From: M3007 sp037445225
Lineage (GTDB): Bacteria > Bacteroidota > Bacteroidia > Chitinophagales > Saprospiraceae
NCBI GenBank assembly: GCA_037445225.1
Contig: JBBIKW010000008.1
Location: 113,486-177,485 of the forward strand
Length of the DNA stretch: 64,000 nt
Reading direction: 5' to 3'
In this document: positions 51,005 through 59,251 of the stretch, one piece after another
Position numbering within the stretch: position 1 is the stretch's first letter
Layout: every line of letters begins with the position of its first letter
The notes under the pieces: model-generated
What the model was told of the DNA's origin: nothing
The model's database searches: none
The model's input: only the letters and a program-made list of their open reading frames with translations
Program-made: the position numbers and the translations under genes

Positions 51005-51937
51005 TCAACGCACCACTTTGGCCTCGCCCTCGTAGTGGTTTTGGCTGATGACGGAATGGCGGTCGATGTGCGCAGGCCCCTCGATGACCCAGTCGGAGGG
51101 CTGTTTTTTGTCGAAGCGACACGTGTTGCAGATAAAGTCGCGCACCTCTCCGTACTTGTCTTTTCGGGCCGTGACGCGGTAAATCTCACCGCCGTACATC
51201 CAGACGACGGCCTTTCCGGTGCATTTATCGCAGTCGCGATGGGCGTTCATGGGGTTGAGAAACCACACGCGGCTCTTGAAGCGGAAGGTTCGGTCGGTCA
51301 GAGCGCCCACAGGGCAGACGTCGATGACGTTGCCCGAAAATTCGTTGTCGATTGCTTTCTCAATAAAGGTGCTGATTTCAGCGTGGTCGCCGCGGAAGAG
51401 GACGCCGTGCACGCGCTCGTCGGTGAGCTGGTTGGCCACGTGGACACACCGATAGCACAAGATGCAGCGCGTCATGTGCAGCTTGATGTACGGGCCGATA
51501 TCGATAGGCTTAAACGTACGGCGCTCGAACTCGTAGCGCGTGTTGGCCAAGCCGTGTTCAAAGGCTAAGTCTTGCAGATGGCATTCGCCGGCTTGGTCGC
51601 AAATAGGGCAATCCAAGGGGTGATTGGCCAACAGGAATTCCACTACGCCGCGGCGCGCGTTGAGCACCTCTTTGCTGCTGATGTTGGCCACCTCCATGCC
51701 GTCCATAACGACTTGCTGACAAGAGGCCACCAGTTTCGGCAGCGGTCGAGGGTCTTTTTCCGACGCCTTGGTCACCTTCACCAGACAAGTGCGACACTTG
51801 CCGCCAGAACCTTTCAGCGTTGAGTAATAGCACATAGCGGGCGGCACGACATCGCCGCCAATCTGCCGCGCTGCCTGTAAGATCGTAGTGCCCTCAGGCA
51901 CTTCTGTTTCAAAACCGTCAATTTTTACCTTCAGCAT
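51005..51937 (-). CDS. nuoG: NADH-quinone oxidoreductase subunit G, short form
   Basis: FeS subunit of 310 residues. The [2Fe-2S] cluster uses Cys36, Cys48, Cys51 and Cys73; a [4Fe-4S] uses His106, Cys110, Cys113 and Cys119; another uses Cys158, Cys161, Cys164 and Cys208. The molybdopterin-like domain that makes E. coli NuoG about 900 residues is missing. Short NuoG proteins are usual in many Bacteroidota. Two extra CxxC pairs (Cys236/239 and Cys270/273) at the C-terminus could bind another metal. ATG 51937 starts MLKVKIDGFETEV; a longer frame overlaps nuoF and is not used. Confidence 0.93.
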   Translation of the reverse strand: MLKVKIDGFETEVPEGTTILQAARQIGGDVVPPAMCYYSTLKGSGGKCRTCLVKVTKASEKDPRPLPKLVASCQQVVMDGMEVANISSKEVLNARRGVVEFLLANHPLDCPICDQAGECHLQDLAFEHGLANTRYEFERRTFKPIDIGPYIKLHMTRCILCYRCVHVANQLTDERVHGVLFRGDHAEISTFIEKAIDNEFSGNVIDVCPVGALTDRTFRFKSRVWFLNPMNAHRDCDKCTGKAVVWMYGGEIYRVTARKDKYGEVRDFICNTCRFDKKQPSDWVIEGPAHIDRHSVISQNHYEGEAKVVR

Positions 51938-51975
51938 ATATGAGAAAGAATGCCTTATGCTATCGAGTGATGCGG

Positions 51976-53331
51976 TCATGCCGCGGGCTCCGCAGGTGCC
52001 GTTTCTCGCACTGGTAAGCCGTAGTTGCGCCGAAGACAGGCCTGTGGTTCGCGGACATGCCATTCAAATTCGTCGCGGAAATGCCGGATGGCGGAAGCGA
52101 CCGGCCAAGCAGCGGCATCGCCCAGCGGACATATGGTGTTCCCTTCGATCTTTTTCGCAATATCTACCAGCAGGTCGATGTCGCTCGCTTTGCCTTGGCC
52201 ATGTTCCAAGCGCCAGAGCACTTTCTCCATCCAAGCGGTGCCTTCGCGGCAAGGAGAGCACTGTCCACACGACTCGTGGCGGTAGAAGCGGGTGAAGTTC
52301 CACGTGTTGCGCACAATGCACTGGTCTTCGTCGTACACGATAAAACCGCCAGAGCCGAGCATGGAGCCCGATACAAAGCCGCCGTCGGCCAAGCTCTCGT
52401 AGGTCATTAGGCGCGCTTCCCCTTGAGCCGTCTGAGTAACCAAGTAATGGGGCAATATAGGCACCGAAGAACCGCCCGGCACGCACGCTTTTAGGCGCTT
52501 GCCGCCGCGTATGCTTCCGCACCATTCGTCGGAGTAGATAAATTCTTCGACCGGCAATCCCAGCTCAATTTCGTAGACGCCGGGCTTGTTGATGTTGCCG
52601 CAAGCCGAGATCAGCTTCGTACCGGTGCTTCGCCCGACACCGATCTTGGCGTATTCCTCGCCGCCGTCGTTGACGATGGGCACCACGGCGGCAATTGTCT
52701 CCACATTGTTGACCACCGTAGGGCATTGCCAAAGCCCTTTTACGGCCGGGAACGGCGGCTTGATGCGCGGGTTGCCGCGTTTTCCCTCCAAGCTTTCGAT
52801 TAGCGCCGTCTCCTCTCCGCAGATGTAGGCCCCCGCACCTGGAGTGACGTACAGGTCTAAGTCATAGCCCGATCCCAAGATGTTCTTGCCCAGCCAGCCC
52901 GCAGCGTACGCTTCGGCGATGGCCCGCTCCAGATGAAACACCAGCCACGTATATTCTCCTCGAATGTAGATGTACGAGGTGTTGGCTCCCAACGCGTAGG
53001 AGGATACGATCATCCCCTCGATGAGGAGGTGCGGGAGGTGCTGCATGAGATAGCGGTCTTTGAAGGTGCCCGGCTCGGACTCGTCGGCGTTGCACAACAG
53101 ATAGCGCGGGACGCCCTCTGGCTTGGCTAAAAACGACCACTTCATTCCCGTAGGAAAACCCGCACCGCCGCGCCCGCGAAGCCCCGACTTTTTGACTTCT
53201 TCCACCACCTCGTCGGGTGTCATGCTTTTGAGCGCCTTCTCTACCGCGCGATATCCTCCATGGCGCCGATACACCTTGTAGGTGTGGATATCGGGCACGT
53301 GGGCATGTTCGAGCAATAACTTTCTACGCAT
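51976..53331 (-). CDS. nuoF: NADH-quinone oxidoreductase subunit F
   Basis: NADH- and FMN-binding subunit of 451 residues. GLRGRGGAGFPTGMKW binds NADH/FMN, YICGEETALIESLEG follows, and the N3 [4Fe-4S] cluster has ESCGQCSPCREGT with the fourth Cys in TICPLGDAA. It begins 27 bases after the DUF2750 gene. Confidence 0.95.
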   Translation of the reverse strand: MRRKLLLEHAHVPDIHTYKVYRRHGGYRAVEKALKSMTPDEVVEEVKKSGLRGRGGAGFPTGMKWSFLAKPEGVPRYLLCNADESEPGTFKDRYLMQHLPHLLIEGMIVSSYALGANTSYIYIRGEYTWLVFHLERAIAEAYAAGWLGKNILGSGYDLDLYVTPGAGAYICGEETALIESLEGKRGNPRIKPPFPAVKGLWQCPTVVNNVETIAAVVPIVNDGGEEYAKIGVGRSTGTKLISACGNINKPGVYEIELGLPVEEFIYSDEWCGSIRGGKRLKACVPGGSSVPILPHYLVTQTAQGEARLMTYESLADGGFVSGSMLGSGGFIVYDEDQCIVRNTWNFTRFYRHESCGQCSPCREGTAWMEKVLWRLEHGQGKASDIDLLVDIAKKIEGNTICPLGDAAAWPVASAIRHFRDEFEWHVREPQACLRRNYGLPVRETAPAEPAA

Positions 53332-53358
53332 CGCTTTTTAAGCAAGAGAATTATTTTG

Positions 53359-53754
53359 TTATTCGGCTGCTCTTTGAAGGGCTTCCGAAACGTCGCGCTT
53401 GAGTTGCGCCGCTTCGACTACGGTGCTTTCTAAGTTGGCCGTTGGAAACACAGCCATGCGAATATCTTGTTGCTGTAGGTCGTCCAACCATTCGACGAAC
53501 TCCACTAAGTCGATGGGAGCCGGCTGCATGTTTTCGAGGCCGAGTTGCTGGCAGAACACATCGGCAAATTGCTCTTGAGGGAAGGCGATGAAGGCGGATG
53601 CCGGTGGTTCGGTCGCAACGTCTAACAACAGCCAGCCCTCTTCATCGGAAAGGCCCCAAACGGCTTCTTCGCGCACCACCGTCTCCATGAAGTACGCGTA
53701 GCGCTTCAGCGGGGGTTTTGCCCATATCCGTTCGGCCTGTGGATCGTTCAGCAT
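53359..53754 (-). CDS. DUF2750-family protein within the nuo operon
   Basis: A 131-residue soluble protein. LKRYAYFMETVVREEAVWGLSDEEGWLL, APIDLVEFVEWLDDL and MAVFPT at the right spacings match DUF2750 (RYxxFxxxVxxxxxVWxLxxxxGWxL ... IDLxxFxxWL ... VFPT). The function of this family is unknown. It sits 3 bases after nuoE and 27 before nuoF in the same direction, so it is translated with complex I; a role in assembly or regulation is a guess. Confidence 0.75.
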   Translation of the reverse strand: MLNDPQAERIWAKPPLKRYAYFMETVVREEAVWGLSDEEGWLLLDVATEPPASAFIAFPQEQFADVFCQQLGLENMQPAPIDLVEFVEWLDDLQQQDIRMAVFPTANLESTVVEAAQLKRDVSEALQRAAE

Positions 53755-53757
53755 GGC

Positions 53758-54312
53758 TCAGTGCATTTTCCAAGTGCCTTTGTTTACTTTACCGGCTCGG
53801 CAATCCTCGATGAAGCGGTCCAACTTTTCCTCTGTCAGGTGCTCGTGGTAAAACTCGCCCACCTGCATCATGGGCGCATAGCCACAAGCGCCCAGGCACT
53901 CCACTTCTTTGATGGTGAACATGCCGTCGGGGGTCGTTTCTCCGGTGCGAATGCTCAGCTTTCGCTGCGCATACTCGATGAGGCGCTCGGCCCCTACGAT
54001 GGCGCACGGGCCGGTATGGCAAAACTCCAACACGTACTTGCCCACCGGCTGCAGGTTGTACATCGAATAGAAGGTGGCCACCTCGTACACCTCGATGGGC
54101 TTCAGGCCCAACACCTCGGCTACGTGGTCTAAGGCAGAGCGGCTGAGCCAACCGCCGTTTTCCTCTTGGGCAATGTGCAGCGCACGCAGCAAGGCGCTTT
54201 TGGCACAGCCCGGCGGGTATTTGTTGACCAAAGCCTGTACCTCGGCCAACGCAGCCGGCGAATACCGAAAAGGAGTACCGTTATGGGCGACGTATTCCAT
54301 GGATTTAGGCAT
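53758..54312 (-). CDS. nuoE: NADH-quinone oxidoreductase subunit E
   Basis: Thioredoxin-fold subunit of 184 residues with the N1a [2Fe-2S] cluster: CHTGPC and CLGAC supply the four Cys. The N-terminal helical part includes SALLRALHIAQEENGGWL and VYEVATFYSMY. It overlaps the nuoD end by 8 bases. Confidence 0.95.
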   Translation of the reverse strand: MPKSMEYVAHNGTPFRYSPAALAEVQALVNKYPPGCAKSALLRALHIAQEENGGWLSRSALDHVAEVLGLKPIEVYEVATFYSMYNLQPVGKYVLEFCHTGPCAIVGAERLIEYAQRKLSIRTGETTPDGMFTIKEVECLGACGYAPMMQVGEFYHEHLTEEKLDRFIEDCRAGKVNKGTWKMH

Positions 54313-55510
54313 CTAATTCTCCGGCAATGACGTTGAGGGAGCTCATGGTGAGGATGGCATCCGAGAGCATAGCGCCTCGGATCATTTCGGGGTAGGCCTG
54401 ATAGTAGATGAAACAGGGGCGGCGGAAATGCAGCCGATAAGGTTGGCGCCCGCCGTCGCTGATGAGGTAAAAGCCCAACTCGCCGTTGGCGCCCTCTACG
54501 GCGTGGTACACTTCTCCTTTGGGGATGGGCACCTCTCCCATGACCACTTTAAAATGGTAGATGAGGGCCTCCATCTTGGTATACACATCGGGCTTTTCGG
54601 GCAGGTAATAAGCGGGCACATCGGCGTGATAAGGGCCCTCGGGCAGGTTTTCGTAAGCTTGCTGGATGATGCGGATGCTTTGGCGCACTTCCTCTTGGCG
54701 CACCATGAAGCGGTCGTACGTATCGCCTTGGGTACCTAATGGGATGATGAAGTCGAAGTCTTCATAGGAGGAATAGGGCTCTATGACGCGTACGTCGTAG
54801 TCTACTCCGCAGGCGCGCAAGTTGGGACCCGTGAAGCCGTACGACAGCGCGCGATCAGCCGATATGGGTCCTACACCGATGGTGCGATCCATAAAGATGC
54901 GGTTGCGCTCGAGCATGCCGTTGAACTCCTCAAACCGGGCGGGAAACGTTTTCAAAAAATCGCGCAGCTTCCGGTGGAAGGTCGGCGTAAAGTCGCGCTC
55001 CATGCCGCCTATTCGCCCGATATTAGTGGTCAATCGCCCACCGCACACCTCCTCGTACAGCTCGTAGATGCGCTCCCGCTCCTGAAACATATAGGTAAAT
55101 CCCGTCAGCGCGCCGGTATCCACTCCGATGACGGAGTTGCAGATGAGGTGGTCGGCAATGCGGGCCAGCTCCATAATGATGACGCGCATATATTGGGCGC
55201 GTTTGGGCACCTCGATGCGGGCCAACTTTTCGACAGTCATGTGCCAGCCCATGTTGTTGATGGGCGCGGAGCAGTAGTTGAGCCGGTCGGTTATCGGCGT
55301 AATTTGATTGTACGGGCGATGCTCAGCCAACTTTTCAAAGGCTCGGTGTATGTACCCGATCGTAGGCTCAGCACTGACCACGCGCTCGCCGTTCATCTTG
55401 AGCAGGTTCTGGAAGATCCCATGTGTGGCCGGGTGCGTTGGCCCCAAGTTTAGGGTAGCCAACTCGCCATCTAAGCTATCGAGCGAGGAGAGATAAGGTT
55501 GAACTTCCAT
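54305..55510 (-). CDS. nuoD: NADH-quinone oxidoreductase subunit D
   Basis: Quinone-site subunit of 401 residues, related to hydrogenase large subunits but without their metal-binding Cys. LGPTHPATHGIFQNLL, GYIHRAFEKLAEHR and the closing SDAILTMSSLNVIAGELD fit well. It is separate from nuoC, 5 bases downstream of it. Confidence 0.96.
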   Translation of the reverse strand: MEVQPYLSSLDSLDGELATLNLGPTHPATHGIFQNLLKMNGERVVSAEPTIGYIHRAFEKLAEHRPYNQITPITDRLNYCSAPINNMGWHMTVEKLARIEVPKRAQYMRVIIMELARIADHLICNSVIGVDTGALTGFTYMFQERERIYELYEEVCGGRLTTNIGRIGGMERDFTPTFHRKLRDFLKTFPARFEEFNGMLERNRIFMDRTIGVGPISADRALSYGFTGPNLRACGVDYDVRVIEPYSSYEDFDFIIPLGTQGDTYDRFMVRQEEVRQSIRIIQQAYENLPEGPYHADVPAYYLPEKPDVYTKMEALIYHFKVVMGEVPIPKGEVYHAVEGANGELGFYLISDGGRQPYRLHFRRPCFIYYQAYPEMIRGAMLSDAILTMSSLNVIAGELDA

Positions 55511-55515
55511 AGTCT

Positions 55516-56043
55516 TTAGTCGAATTTCCGCCCTTCGTTGCCGGTGCGCCCGAAGAAGCGATCGTCCTTATCGGTGCGGGTGCCATCCTCTAAGCGGTAT
55601 TCTTTCCGCATGGGGAAGACGTCGAGGTCCTCGACATTGAGGATGCGCCTCAGGTCGGGATGCCCGTCGAACACAATGCCGAAAAAGTCGTAGGTCTCGC
55701 GCTCCATCCAGTTGGCCGCCGCCCACAGGTCGGTCACAGTAGCGATATGCGGATGCTCCTTAGGGAGATATGCCTTTAGCCGCAGGCGAATGTTTTTCGG
55801 CCAATTGTGCAGCTGGTAAACCACACACAGCTCTCGACCTTTCTCTTCGGGATAGTGAACGCCGCACAGCGTGGTCAAGAAATGAAAATGCAATACCTCG
55901 TCGTCGCGCAAAAACTTGAGCAGTTCCCATGCGCGCTGAGGCGCCGTTTCTATGGTTAACATGCCGTCATAGGCGTGATAGGAGCGCTGTACCAGCCCCG
56001 GACAATACTCTTCTATGCGGCTAATGATATTTTCCGAGTTCAC
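55516..56043 (-). CDS. nuoC: NADH-quinone oxidoreductase subunit C
   Basis: 30-kDa-type subunit, 175 residues. The signature ERETYDFFGIVFDGHPDLRR is near residue 115 and the DVFPMRKEY segment follows. The start is a GTG at 56043 that overlaps the nuoB stop as GTGA; a longer frame running into nuoB has no similarity. Confidence 0.93.
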   Translation of the reverse strand: MNSENIISRIEEYCPGLVQRSYHAYDGMLTIETAPQRAWELLKFLRDDEVLHFHFLTTLCGVHYPEEKGRELCVVYQLHNWPKNIRLRLKAYLPKEHPHIATVTDLWAAANWMERETYDFFGIVFDGHPDLRRILNVEDLDVFPMRKEYRLEDGTRTDKDDRFFGRTGNEGRKFD

Positions 56044-56579
56044 GCGAGCTGATATTTTTCCAATAGGTGCTGGTATTCCGGAGAATAGCGGCGGCGCAGG
56101 GGCTCGTGCTTGACCAACTCCTGTATCTTTAGAATACCGTCGATAATCTGTTCGGGTCGAGGCGGGCAACCGGGAACGTACACATCTACCGGGATCACCT
56201 TATCGATGCCCTGCAACACCGAATACGTGTCGAAGATGCCTCCCGAACTGGCACAAGCGCCCACGGCAATGACCCATTTAGGCTCCGCCATCTGCGCGTA
56301 CACTTGGCGCAGTACCGGCGCCATCTTCTTGGCGATAGTGCCCATCACCATGAGCAAGTCGGCTTGGCGAGGCGAAAACGACATGCGCTCCATGCCAAAG
56401 CGCGCCAAATCGTAGTTGCTGCCCATAGTGGCCATAAACTCAATGCCGCAGCACGAGGTAGCAAACGGCAGCGGCCACAAGGAATTGGCGCGCGCTAAGC
56501 CAATCGCCTTGGAAAGCGAGGTGGCAAAAAAGCCTTCGCCCCCAAACCCTTCCGGCATATCTGCTATCGTATGGCTCAT
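56040..56579 (-). CDS. nuoB: NADH-quinone oxidoreductase subunit B
   Basis: Carries the N2 [4Fe-4S] cluster, the last before quinone. The ligands are the adjacent pair Cys43-Cys44 (ATSCCGIEFM), Cys109 (VGACASSGG) and Cys138 (PGCPPRPE). Length 179 residues. Confidence 0.96.
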   Translation of the reverse strand: MSHTIADMPEGFGGEGFFATSLSKAIGLARANSLWPLPFATSCCGIEFMATMGSNYDLARFGMERMSFSPRQADLLMVMGTIAKKMAPVLRQVYAQMAEPKWVIAVGACASSGGIFDTYSVLQGIDKVIPVDVYVPGCPPRPEQIIDGILKIQELVKHEPLRRRYSPEYQHLLEKYQLA

Positions 56580-56701
56580 CTTGTCTTCTTTTTTTGACGG
56601 GAATGCAACAATCGGTAAAGCGCTGTCAGGATAATCAGGGTCAACATTCTATTTCCAGGGATATCTCCGGATGGACTTTTGGTGCCCAAATGAAAAGCAA
56701 G

Positions 56702-57064
56702 TCACTTCTCCCAGTCCAGGGCTCCTTTGCGCAGGACGTAGTAAAAGCCAATGACAAACACGGCCAGAAAGAGGAGCACCGCGAAGAAACCCTCTACGCC
56801 CACCTCTCGGAAATTGACGGCATAGGGGTAGAAAAAGATGATCTCCACGTCGAACAATACAAACAGGATAGCGGTCATGAAGTACTTGACCGACACCGGC
56901 ATCCGCGCATTGCCCTGCGATTCCACCCCACACTCGAAATTTTCGCCCTTTTTGCGACTAATGCGGCGCGGACCCAAGAGCGGCACGACCACGAGCACCA
57001 ACGCTACAAACGCAATCGCCACTATCGATTGCAGCACAACCGGCATAAAAGCAGAAGGTTCCAT
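56702..57064 (-). CDS. nuoA: NADH-quinone oxidoreductase subunit A
   Basis: A 120-residue membrane subunit with three helices. The conserved loop GENFECGVESQGNAR with its Cys and the second helix FVLFDVEIIFFYPYAV with its acidic residues are clear. It opens the nuo operon, with 122 bases before nuoB. Confidence 0.95.
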   Translation of the reverse strand: MEPSAFMPVVLQSIVAIAFVALVLVVVPLLGPRRISRKKGENFECGVESQGNARMPVSVKYFMTAILFVLFDVEIIFFYPYAVNFREVGVEGFFAVLLFLAVFVIGFYYVLRKGALDWEK

Positions 57065-57442
57065 ATACTTGCGCTGTATTGCCTAATAAGACGAACGGCG
57101 CGCTTTTCAGTTCAACACGCTCTTGCTGGGAAAAAGAGGCGAAGAAACACGCCTACTCTTTCGAGCCGCAAAGGTACCTTCTTGCCAATTTTTGACAAAT
57201 ATCAATAGCAGATACAGAATATTTTTTTATTTTTTGTCATATTTTTCCCGCTTCAAAAACATATATTTGACAAGTATCCGCGAAGCCGCATATTTGGAGG
57301 TGTTCTTCACTCACTTTTCCCTTTTTCCTTCGGCCTCTGCGCATGCCTCTCCTTCCGCCAAAGGAGAGATAAATGGAGCGTTCGACAAAACTCACGCTGG
57401 TTGGTACAACATACATTCATCGCAAAACACGATATCACAGTC
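57065..57442. other. Divergent regulatory region between nuoA and folD
   Basis: AT-rich spacer. On the minus strand it holds the nuo promoter (57169-57199). On the plus strand TATATTTG (57262-57269) fits the -7 element and TTTG lies 25 bases before it, a little far, as a weak candidate for folD. No gene is supported; a few short open frames look random. Confidence 0.45.
57169..57199 (-). promoter_or_regulatory. Promoter of the nuo operon
   Basis: On the minus strand TTTG, 19 bases, TACCTTTG: both elements of the Bacteroidota promoter at standard spacing. Transcription would start about 100 bases before nuoA. Confidence 0.65.
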
Positions 57443-58327
57443 ATGCAACTTCTCGACGGCAAGGTACTTTCCGAAGCGATCAAGCAAGAGTTGGCTCAGG
57501 CGGTAGCGCAATTGCGCCGAGACGGCGGTAAAATCCCGCATTTGGCTGCGGTGTTGGTAGGCGACCACCCAGCCAGCGAGGTCTATGTGCAGAGCAAGAT
57601 CAAATCGTGCGAGCAGGTGGGGTTCAAGAGCACTCTCATTCGCCGGCCAGCCGACATTTCGGAGGCGGAGCTGCTCGACGTCGTCCACCAGCTGAATGCC
57701 GATGCGGATGTGGACGGCTTTATCGTGCAACTTCCGCTTCCCGCCCACATTGACGAGGAGCGCATTACCTTGGCCATCGATCACCGAAAAGATGTAGACG
57801 GTTTCCATCCGATCAATTTCGGGCGCATGGCTCAGGGGATGCCGGCGTTTTTGCCGGCTACGCCCTTCGGCATTGTCGAAATGTTGCGGCGCTACCGCAT
57901 CGAGACGGCAGGCAAGCACTGCGTCGTCATCGGGCGCAGCAACATCGTGGGCACGCCCATGGCCCTTTTGCTCTCGCGCAAGGGTTATCCAGGCGATTGC
58001 ACCGTCACCCTTACCCATTCGCGGACGCGCGACATCGCCCAAGAGGTGCGCCGCGCCGACATCGTGGTGGCAGCTATTGGAAAGCCACACTTCGTACAGG
58101 CCGACTGGATAAAGGAAGGCGCTGTGGTGATCGACGTGGGCATTAACCGCATTTCCGACCCTGCGCGAAAGTCCGGCACGCGCCTGGTAGGCGATGTGGA
58201 CTTCGACGCTGTAGCGCCCAAATGCAGCTTTATCACCCCCGTGCCTGGCGGCGTAGGGCAGATGACGGTAGCAGCGCTTTTACTGAACACCTTAAAAGCA
58301 GCCCGAAGAGAGATCTATCCGGATTAA
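57443..58327 (+). CDS. folD: Bifunctional methylenetetrahydrofolate dehydrogenase/cyclohydrolase
   Basis: Cytosolic one-carbon enzyme of 294 residues making 10-formyl-THF from methylene-THF. The active-site YVQSKIKSCEQVG carries the Tyr and Lys; VDGFIVQLPLP, DVDGFHPINFGRM and VIGRSNIVGTPMA (NADP site) follow, ending with PVPGGVGQMT. The ATG at 57443 gives the family start; 14 upstream in-frame residues are not used. Confidence 0.96.
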   Translation: MQLLDGKVLSEAIKQELAQAVAQLRRDGGKIPHLAAVLVGDHPASEVYVQSKIKSCEQVGFKSTLIRRPADISEAELLDVVHQLNADADVDGFIVQLPLPAHIDEERITLAIDHRKDVDGFHPINFGRMAQGMPAFLPATPFGIVEMLRRYRIETAGKHCVVIGRSNIVGTPMALLLSRKGYPGDCTVTLTHSRTRDIAQEVRRADIVVAAIGKPHFVQADWIKEGAVVIDVGINRISDPARKSGTRLVGDVDFDAVAPKCSFITPVPGGVGQMTVAALLLNTLKAARREIYPD

Positions 58328-58356
58328 AACCCGCTTATCGCATCTAAAAAGGGAAC

Positions 58357-58390
58357 GGCGCTACCTCCGCCCCTTTGGACGGGCAGCGCC
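58357..58390. terminator. Hairpin between convergent folD and DoxX genes
   Basis: GGCGCT and AGCGCC form an outer 6-bp stem and GCCC/GGGC an inner one, with an unequal internal loop. It could serve both genes; there is no long T-run. Confidence 0.35.
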
Positions 58391-58417
58391 AGCGTAATCC
58401 CTTCTGCAAGTTTTCTA

Positions 58418-58804
58418 TCAACCGATAACAGAGCTATCGCGCGCCTGATGGAGGGCATACATCATACTCGCAGCAGCCAGGCCGAGGTCTTTGAGAAAGT
58501 TCGGCATCGACTGCGTCATGCGATCGCCGCCCTCCAAGACCCCCGGCAAATGCACCATCAGGGCAAACAGCAACAGCATGATGGACAACAGCGTCGTCGC
58601 CAGCTTGTCGTATTTGCCCAAGTACATGCTGGCAGCAGCAGCCAGCAGCCCTACGCCCGACAAGTATACCCACACCATCTTTGCGGGCATGTACGACGGC
58701 ACCACGTAGTCGGCCATCATCTGCGCATTGGTGAAGTGCGACAAACCGAACACGATGAAGGGAATGGGAAAAATCCAACGCCCTAAGGATAGATAGGTGT
58801 TCAT
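58418..58804 (-). CDS. DoxX-family membrane protein
   Basis: A 128-residue protein with four hydrophobic segments (about residues 10-25, 43-62, 68-90, 104-120). The opening LGRWIFPIPFIVFGLSHF and GVGLLAAAASMYLGKY fit DoxX-like proteins. Some relatives take part in thiosulfate oxidation or redox balance, but most have no known role and none can be assigned here. Confidence 0.7.
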   Translation of the reverse strand: MNTYLSLGRWIFPIPFIVFGLSHFTNAQMMADYVVPSYMPAKMVWVYLSGVGLLAAAASMYLGKYDKLATTLLSIMLLLFALMVHLPGVLEGGDRMTQSMPNFLKDLGLAAASMMYALHQARDSSVIG

Positions 58805-59070
58805 AGTGAAGCAGATTTAGTGATGAGTAAAATAACGGTAACGATTTTAGGTGTTTTCACACACAAATTTGAAGACAAAAAACGATGGATATATTTGGTT
58901 GCTCACTTTTTTTTCAAAAAAATTTAAGCGCCATGTCCTCAATACACCCTATGTTTATTTGAAGCGGCTAACTCCTTGTTGTTCAAAAGGCCCGCAGGCG
59001 TTCATCGCAGGCTGTTTCAGAGGCATCCAGCTTTGAGAAAGGGTAGGCAAAAAATTATTCCCGCTTAAAC
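58805..59070. other. AT-rich intergenic region before tRNA-Cys
   Basis: Bases 58805-59070 are AT-rich, with a T/A-run near 58905-58925. No gene or clear hairpin is seen; the tRNA-Cys promoter follows directly. Confidence 0.5.
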
Positions 59071-59102
59071 TTGTAAAACAGCCAAAGGCGGGTCTATCTT
59101 TG
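59071..59102 (+). promoter_or_regulatory. Promoter of tRNA-Cys
   Basis: TTG, 21 bases, TATCTTTG: the same elements and spacing as for tRNA-Phe. The -7 element ends 19 bases before the tRNA. Confidence 0.7.
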
Positions 59103-59121
59103 CGGGCCTATTTACGCTTAT

Positions 59122-59192
59122 GGTATCGTGGCCGAGTGGTTAGGCACAGGTCTGCAAAACCTGCTACAGCGGTTCGAGTCCGCTCGATACCT
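59122..59192 (+). tRNA. tRNA-Cys (anticodon GCA)
   Basis: A 71-base cloverleaf: acceptor stem GGTATCG/CGATACC, anticodon stem CAGGT/ACCTG around CTGCAAA (anticodon GCA), T arm AGCGG/CCGCT with TTCGAGT loop, and discriminator T, which is the identity base of tRNA-Cys. CCA is not encoded. Confidence 0.97.
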
Positions 59193-59200
59193 CCTCCAGT

Positions 59201-59230
59201 GCCCTCGCCGGTGTGAGCGAGGGCTTTTTT
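59201..59230 (+). terminator. Rho-independent terminator of tRNA-Cys
   Basis: Perfect 8-bp stem GCCCTCGC/GCGAGGGC, 8-base loop and six T's, starting 9 bases after the tRNA and ending 21 bases before the murF-alr start. Confidence 0.9.
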
Positions 59231-59251
59231 ATTGGCCATAGATCCGCGTAC

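Noticed and set aside
51938..52063. Longer nuoG start overlapping nuoF
   Set aside because: The first 42 residues are out-of-frame nuoF sequence; MLKVKIDGFETEV is the family start.
59213..59251. Upstream GTG as start of murF-alr
   Set aside because: It lies in the tRNA-Cys terminator hairpin and adds residues without similarity.
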